From the NCBI GenBank assembly GCA_002334915.1, contig DDCQ01000077.1, positions 1,978 through 14,462 of the forward strand: a DNA stretch of 12,485 nucleotides. Reading direction: 5' to 3'. The translations under genes and the position numbers were made by a program. Shown here piece after piece: positions 6,862 through 12,485 of the stretch (the first letter of the stretch is position 1; each line of letters starts with the position of its first letter). Source of the stretch: Porticoccaceae bacterium UBA2002 (lineage in GTDB: Bacteria > Pseudomonadota > Gammaproteobacteria > Pseudomonadales > Porticoccaceae). Below the pieces are notes generated by a model. That model saw only the letters and a list, made by a program, of their open reading frames with translations, was not told where the DNA came from and did no database searches.

Positions 6862-8172
6862 TTAATTTATCAATGAGGCCGCCAGCTGCCGGGCTGCATC
6901 CAGCTTGAGGCGAAAATCGGGGTTATTAGCCGACGACGCACCCGGCTGACTGGAGAACCAGGCCATTACCGTATCTGCCTTGCGGTTAATATAAATTACC
7001 TGGCCATGAATGCCCACTGCGCAGTACTCACCAGCATCGGCATCCAATATCCACCACATATTATGGTAGGCCTGCCAAGGGTCTGCCTGATACTTGTTGT
7101 TATTGCGCATATTGGTCTTCAACTGCTCACTGACCTGCAGGGTTTTATCGATCCAGCTGGCGGGGATCACTTGTTGACCATTAAAAACGCCGCGATCTTT
7201 AATCATTATCCCAAAGCGCAGGGCATCTCGCAGTGTGCTATTCATGCCGCCGGTAACCGCTGGCACATAGGCTCGGTCTACAGCTATATAGGCATCGTGC
7301 TCTGCGCCCAGCTTGGCCCAGATATTCTGCTGTACATAGTCCTGAAAAGGCAGTCCGCTTATTCTGGCAATCAACCAACCCAGTACATCTGCATTGCTGG
7401 AGTTGTAATCAAAATTATCGCCAGGGCTGCGTTTAGGATCCGCTTTGATAAAGCGCCCTAAAAAATCATGCACACCATATATCTCCGCCGCTTGCGGCTG
7501 GATATCGGCAGATCCGGGCAGCCAGCCCATATTGAGGGCCGGCGCATAGTAGCGAAAAAAGTCGGAATCCGGGTTGGTATAGGTTTCATGGAAGTCTATT
7601 GAGGTCGCATGGTCGAGAACCTGCTGAATAGTCACGCGCTCAAAACCACTGCCCAGCAGCTCTGGAATATAGTCTGCGGGAGATGCCTGCAAATCAACTT
7701 TATCCGCAGCTACCAATAGTCCAAAGACCGCGCTGGCCAGAGATTTACTCATAGAAAACCAGATATGCTGTGCATGGGCCGAAAAGTCACCAAAGTAGCG
7801 CTCATGCAATAGCCGGCTGCCCTGCACTACGCCCACCCCATCGGCATAGCTAGCCGCAAAGGCAGCGTCAAACTCGATCTGGTTGCCCTCGGGGCCAGTG
7901 GCTTTAAACTGGACTAGCTGAGGGGTTGTTGGTCCCTGCAAACTGACAATCTCACCCTGTCGGGGAATCATCACCACATTGAGCGGCGCCCCGGCATTGC
8001 GAAACGCCCAGCGACTGGCCGGATAGTCCCGATAGTTTTGCATGGTAACCTGGGAGTCCCGGGATGGCGGTACTCCCTGCATTGGTTTATTGCCACTGGC
8101 CTCGGACGAGATAGCGCCAGGGCTTATTAAGGCCCAAATAGTCGCCAGCAAACAGGTTTGCAATACTCTCAT
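6862..8172 (-). CDS. Secreted serine hydrolase, class C beta-lactamase / esterase / 6-aminohexanoate-dimer hydrolase type
   Basis: This predicted exported penicillin-recognising-type hydrolase has 436 residues. The start has a signal peptide (MRVLQTCLLATIWALISPGA, cleavage probably near residues 22-24). The nucleophile motif is SMSK (Ser140, Lys143), the second motif is YNS (Tyr256-Asn-Ser), and HGQ near 389 replaces the KTG of true beta-lactamases, as in family VIII esterases and NylB-like amidases. RSPGDNFDYNSSNADVLGWL is typical of this group. The ATG at 8172 has GGAG 6 nt upstream; reading from the TTG at 8184 would absorb that site. It appears monocistronic, following the secF terminator and separated by 172 nt from the protease operon. 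The substrate cannot be assigned; hydrolysis of esters or amides is more likely than antibiotic resistance. Confidence 0.88.
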   Translation of the reverse strand: MRVLQTCLLATIWALISPGAISSEASGNKPMQGVPPSRDSQVTMQNYRDYPASRWAFRNAGAPLNVVMIPRQGEIVSLQGPTTPQLVQFKATGPEGNQIEFDAAFAASYADGVGVVQGSRLLHERYFGDFSAHAQHIWFSMSKSLASAVFGLLVAADKVDLQASPADYIPELLGSGFERVTIQQVLDHATSIDFHETYTNPDSDFFRYYAPALNMGWLPGSADIQPQAAEIYGVHDFLGRFIKADPKRSPGDNFDYNSSNADVLGWLIARISGLPFQDYVQQNIWAKLGAEHDAYIAVDRAYVPAVTGGMNSTLRDALRFGIMIKDRGVFNGQQVIPASWIDKTLQVSEQLKTNMRNNNKYQADPWQAYHNMWWILDADAGEYCAVGIHGQVIYINRKADTVMAWFSSQPGASSANNPDFRLKLDAARQLAASLIN

Positions 8173-8237
8173 GCGCAACTCCAATAATTATTATTCTTTT
8201 ACATGTATTGCTCAGATAGCCTGTGACTAGGATACCC

Positions 8238-8268
8238 AAAAAAAAGAGCCCTTGAGTAGGACTCTTTT
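8238..8268 (-). terminator. Rho-independent terminator of the queA-tgt-secDF transcript
   Basis: On the minus strand, AAAAGAGTCC and GGGCTCTTTT pair around the 7-nt loop TACTCAA. They form a stem of about 10 bp with one internal mismatch, running directly into a tract of eight T. It lies 27 nt past the secF stop and upstream of the serine hydrolase gene, so it isolates the two units. Confidence 0.87.
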
Positions 8269-8295
8269 GTATAACTTATCTGCCGCTACTATTAT

Positions 8296-9210
8296 CTAGG
8301 GCAGATCATCTACCAACTCACCTTCCACAGGCTCCAGCAGATCTTCACGATCCACATTCATGGCCAGCATCACCGTGGCTGCCACATAGATGGATGAATA
8401 GGTACCTATGCCCACACCAATCATCAGCGCTATTGCAAAGTTATGGATAAGTTCGCCACCGATAAAGAACAGCGCCAGCAGCACCAGCATAGTGGTTACC
8501 GAAGTATTGATAGTTCGCCACAATGTCTGAGACAGAGACTCGTTAATTACCTCAACTGGGGTTGCCTTGCGTATTTTGCGGAAATTCTCACGGATGCGGT
8601 CAGAGACCACAATCGTATCATTGAGAGAGTAGCCGACCACCGCCAAAATAGCCGCCAAAACAGTCAGATCAAACTCCAAGCGCGCCAGAGAGAACACCCC
8701 CAGAGTAATAATCACATCATGGACCAGAGCCAGTACAGCACCAATCGAGAATTTAAGCTGGAATCTGATGGCCACATAGAGCATCACTACGGCCAGAGCC
8801 ATTAGCATTCCCAGGCCGCCGTCATCCCGCAGCTCCTCCCCGATTTGCGGGCCAACAAAATCGACCCGGCGCAATTCAACTTTCTCGCCATCGGCCTGCA
8901 GCGCATCGTAAACACGCTCAGCAAGACCCTGATCAGGCTCCCCTTGCATACGAATCAAGACATCGGTCTCGGTGCCAAAATGAACCACTACTGGGCTATC
9001 AAACCCCGCTGCTTCTAACTTGGTGCGCAGCTCACCCACGTCCGCAGGCTGCTCATAGCCCACTTCGATCTGGGTGCCACCGGAGAAATCCAGACCCAAA
9101 ACCAGCCCCTGGGTGTAGAGCGACAGAGAGGAAACCACCAGCAGCAGTGCCGAACAGACCACGGCATAGCGGCGGATACCCATAAAGTTATACACTTTTA
9201 ACTCACTCAT
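8296..9210 (-). CDS. secF: Protein translocase subunit SecF
   Basis: SecF works with SecD in the inner membrane, using proton motive force to pull translocated proteins into the periplasm after SecYEG/SecA. The 304 residues fit the family. They show a first helix (about 14-34), then LGLDFSGGTQIEVGYE at the start of the periplasmic domain, and FVGPQIGEELRDDG before the five-helix cluster (about 133-285). VGYSLNDTIVVSDRIREN (192-209) is the conserved membrane motif of SecF. The ATG at 9210 has GGAG 6 nt upstream. The frame remains open upstream into secD, but that extension lacks support. It begins 10 nt after the secD stop, so the two are co-translated, and it is followed by a strong terminator. 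Confidence 0.97.
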   Translation of the reverse strand: MSELKVYNFMGIRRYAVVCSALLLVVSSLSLYTQGLVLGLDFSGGTQIEVGYEQPADVGELRTKLEAAGFDSPVVVHFGTETDVLIRMQGEPDQGLAERVYDALQADGEKVELRRVDFVGPQIGEELRDDGGLGMLMALAVVMLYVAIRFQLKFSIGAVLALVHDVIITLGVFSLARLEFDLTVLAAILAVVGYSLNDTIVVSDRIRENFRKIRKATPVEVINESLSQTLWRTINTSVTTMLVLLALFFIGGELIHNFAIALMIGVGIGTYSSIYVAATVMLAMNVDREDLLEPVEGELVDDLP

Positions 9211-9220
9211 AATGCTCTCC

Positions 9221-11068
9221 TTAGATCCACAGCTTTTCGATTTTGCGACCACCAACAATCAGATTAACAAAGCCGCGAGTCATCACAATGGAGGTGAACA
9301 TAGATGTCAAAATACCAATCGACAGAGTCACCGCAAAACCCTGAACTGGGCCAGAGCCAATCAGGAATAAAATAAGCGCCACAATCAAGGTGGTAATATT
9401 GGCGTCAAGAATAGACACAAAGGCACGATCATAGCCCGAACTTATGGCCCCCTGAATCGAGCCTCCAGCAACTAGTTCCTCGCGAATTCGCGAGAAGATC
9501 AGCACATTGGCATCCACCGCCATACCCACAGTCAGAACGATACCGGCAATACCCGGCAATGTTAGCGTAGCCCCCAGCAGCGACATACAGGCCATTAATA
9601 GCACCAGATTCATGGCCAGTGCAATATTGGCAAATACGCCGAAGCCTTTGTAAACCACCAGCATAAACAGCAGCACCATCAGCATGCCCATAGTGACCGA
9701 CTTAATACCCAGCTTAATATTGTCCGCACCCAGCGAGGGACCAATGGTTCGCTCTTCAACAATATACATAGGTGCTGCAAGGGCACCGGCGCGCAATAGC
9801 AGAGCCAGCTCAGAGGACTCGCGCTGACCATCGAGACCGGTAATGCGGAACTGCTTGCCCAGCTGAGCCTGCACCGTGGCCAGGCTGATAATATTCTTTT
9901 CTACAAAGGGAACCGCGGTAATCACCACCTCGCCATTCTCATCAACAGACTTGTCCAGGCGGGTTCTGTATTCGATAAACAGTACTCCGAGACGGCGACC
10001 AATATTGTCCCTAGTGGCATAACCCATCTGCCAGCCACCTTTGGCATCCAGCGTGATATTCACCTGAGGGCGGCCATTCTCGTCAAAGCTGGCACGGGCA
10101 TCGGTGACATTTTCACCGCTGATCACCGCTTTATTTTGCAACCTTGCTTCTGGCCCCTGGCCCGAAGGGTTGCGGAACTTAAATTTCTCACCGGCTTTAT
10201 CCAGAGATTCCAGACGAAACTCCAGATTAGCGGTTTTGCCTATGATGCGCTTTGCCTCTGCTGTGTCCTGCACACCGGGAAGTTCAACCACAATACGGTT
10301 TTTACCCTGACGGGACACCAGCGGCTCGGACACACCCAGCTCATTGACACGATTGCGCAGAGAAGTCAGGTTTTGTTTGATGGCATTGTCTTCAATATCG
10401 CCAGCCGCTATATCACTGAGCTGCAGCACCAGAGACAGTGGATTTTGACCCTGCCCGAACTGGGGTTGCATATCCCGGTAATTGGCACGAATCAATGCGG
10501 TGGCTCTCTCGACCTGCTCCTCCTCCCGGAACTGACCAATCAGCTGCTGGCCCTTTAATTCGAAGGTGCGATAGCGAATGCGCTCTTCGCGCAGCGCCGA
10601 CTTAATATCTTGCAGATCACCCTCAAGCCGAGTAGCCAGAGCTGCATCTAAATCAACTTCCAGTAAGAAGTGCACACCACCACTGAGATCGAGGCCAAGC
10701 TTCATAGGCTGACCGCCCAGACCGCTCAACCATTCAGGAGTGGTAGGTGCCAGATTGAGAGCAACAATATAGTTGCCGCCCATCTCCGCCTGAATAATTT
10801 CTTTAGCCCGCAGTTGAAGGTCAATATCCCGCAGTCGAATCAGTGCACTTTCACCATCTGCCTCACCAGCGAAATACTCAATACCGGCCTCATCCAGAGC
10901 AGCCTCGACCTTGCTCAGTACCACCTCATCAATCACCATGGCGCCACTTTGTCCAGACAATTGAATCGCAGGGTCGGGCGGGTACAGGTTGGGCGCGGCA
11001 TAGATAAAGCCGAAGCTGATAACCAGAAGAACCAGCAGGTTCTTCCATAGGGGAAACTTGTTTGGCAT
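9221..11068 (-). CDS. secD: Protein translocase subunit SecD
   Basis: SecD is the larger partner of SecF in the auxiliary translocase complex. The 615 residues match gammaproteobacterial SecD. They show an N-terminal helix (about 9-25), a large periplasmic region including LGLDLSGGVHFLLEVD (124-139), NRVNELGVSEPLVSRQGKNRIVVELPGVQD, and ALLLRAGALAAPMYIVEERTIGPSLG before the membrane cluster. The membrane motif GMAVDANVLIFSRIREEL (515-532) carries the conserved Asp implicated in proton coupling. The ATG at 11068 follows AAGGA at 11 nt. It lies 114 nt from tgt with its own probable -10 box in the gap. The usual yajC gene just upstream is missing. Confidence 0.97.
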   Translation of the reverse strand: MPNKFPLWKNLLVLLVISFGFIYAAPNLYPPDPAIQLSGQSGAMVIDEVVLSKVEAALDEAGIEYFAGEADGESALIRLRDIDLQLRAKEIIQAEMGGNYIVALNLAPTTPEWLSGLGGQPMKLGLDLSGGVHFLLEVDLDAALATRLEGDLQDIKSALREERIRYRTFELKGQQLIGQFREEEQVERATALIRANYRDMQPQFGQGQNPLSLVLQLSDIAAGDIEDNAIKQNLTSLRNRVNELGVSEPLVSRQGKNRIVVELPGVQDTAEAKRIIGKTANLEFRLESLDKAGEKFKFRNPSGQGPEARLQNKAVISGENVTDARASFDENGRPQVNITLDAKGGWQMGYATRDNIGRRLGVLFIEYRTRLDKSVDENGEVVITAVPFVEKNIISLATVQAQLGKQFRITGLDGQRESSELALLLRAGALAAPMYIVEERTIGPSLGADNIKLGIKSVTMGMLMVLLFMLVVYKGFGVFANIALAMNLVLLMACMSLLGATLTLPGIAGIVLTVGMAVDANVLIFSRIREELVAGGSIQGAISSGYDRAFVSILDANITTLIVALILFLIGSGPVQGFAVTLSIGILTSMFTSIVMTRGFVNLIVGGRKIEKLWI

Positions 11069-11124
11069 GACTTGGGTGGTCCTTTAATTATTCGCCAACG
11101 CGATCGGCAAAAGTTCAGCCGCGC

Positions 11125-11130
11125 ATTATA
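11125..11130 (-). promoter_or_regulatory. Candidate -10 box of a secDF promoter
   Basis: The minus strand reads TATAAT in the context CGCTATAATGCGC, 56 nt before the secD ATG and inside the 114-nt tgt-secD gap. No convincing -35 hexamer is seen at standard spacing. It suggests that secDF can be transcribed independently of queA-tgt. The opposed heptamers TGCCGAT and ATCGGCA flank the box at a distance, but the loop is too long for a confident hairpin. Confidence 0.45.
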
Positions 11131-11182
11131 GCGGGATTAAAGGATAAATAGGGGCAGAATTGCCGATTTAAACCCCCGCCCG

Positions 11183-12485
<1,303 letters not shown>

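Noticed and set aside
6862..8172. Possible antibiotic resistance beta-lactamase
   Set aside because: The third active-site motif is HGQ rather than KTG, and the gene has no mobile context, so a resistance call is not supported.
10136..10558. Open frames on the plus strand inside secD
   Set aside because: The secD frame is intact and conserved; these antisense frames show no protein-like composition or start signals.
11103..11167. Opposed heptamers ATCGGCA and TGCCGAT around the secD promoter
   Set aside because: The arms are only 7 bp and about 50 nt apart, so a stable RNA hairpin is unlikely; chance occurrence is not excluded.

Overview
The window looks like ordinary chromosome from a gammaproteobacterium of moderate GC content. 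A Cellvibrionales-type marine lineage is possible, but that is only a guess from gene style. The evidence for a gammaproteobacterium is the queA-tgt-secD-secF order, a bkd operon divergent from a BkdR-type Lrp regulator as in Pseudomonas, and Shine-Dalgarno-led genes with σ70-like -10 boxes. I see no mobile element, CRISPR array, tRNA or rRNA.

Left (1-3480): three genes on the minus strand encode a branched-chain 2-oxoacid dehydrogenase complex: E1 alpha, E1 beta, and the first 147 codons of the E2 acyltransferase, which runs off the left edge. They form one tight operon. A 348-nt AT-rich intergenic region separates them from a divergent Lrp/AsnC-family gene that closely resembles bkdR. This region carries a repeated 11-mer spaced 31 bp and several palindromes, so it is the probable regulator-binding region.

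Middle (3473-6689): a compact three-gene minus-strand operon runs from a lipoprotein retropepsin-like 'ATP-dependent zinc protease', through an inactive transglutaminase-like domain fused to a seven-helix membrane domain, to a RimK-related ATP-grasp ligase. The family combination is known from comparative genomics of amidoligases, but its substrate is not evident from sequence. It is the least understood system in the window. Its last gene overlaps the end of the bkdR-like gene tail to tail.

Right (6862-12485): a secreted serine hydrolase of the class C beta-lactamase/esterase type stands alone. It is followed rightwards by secF, secD, tgt and the end of queA, all on the minus strand, so transcription runs queA, tgt, secD, secF and stops at a strong terminator at 8238-8268. 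The yajC gene usually found between tgt and secD is absent; only 114 nt separate them, and that gap contains a good -10 box for secDF.
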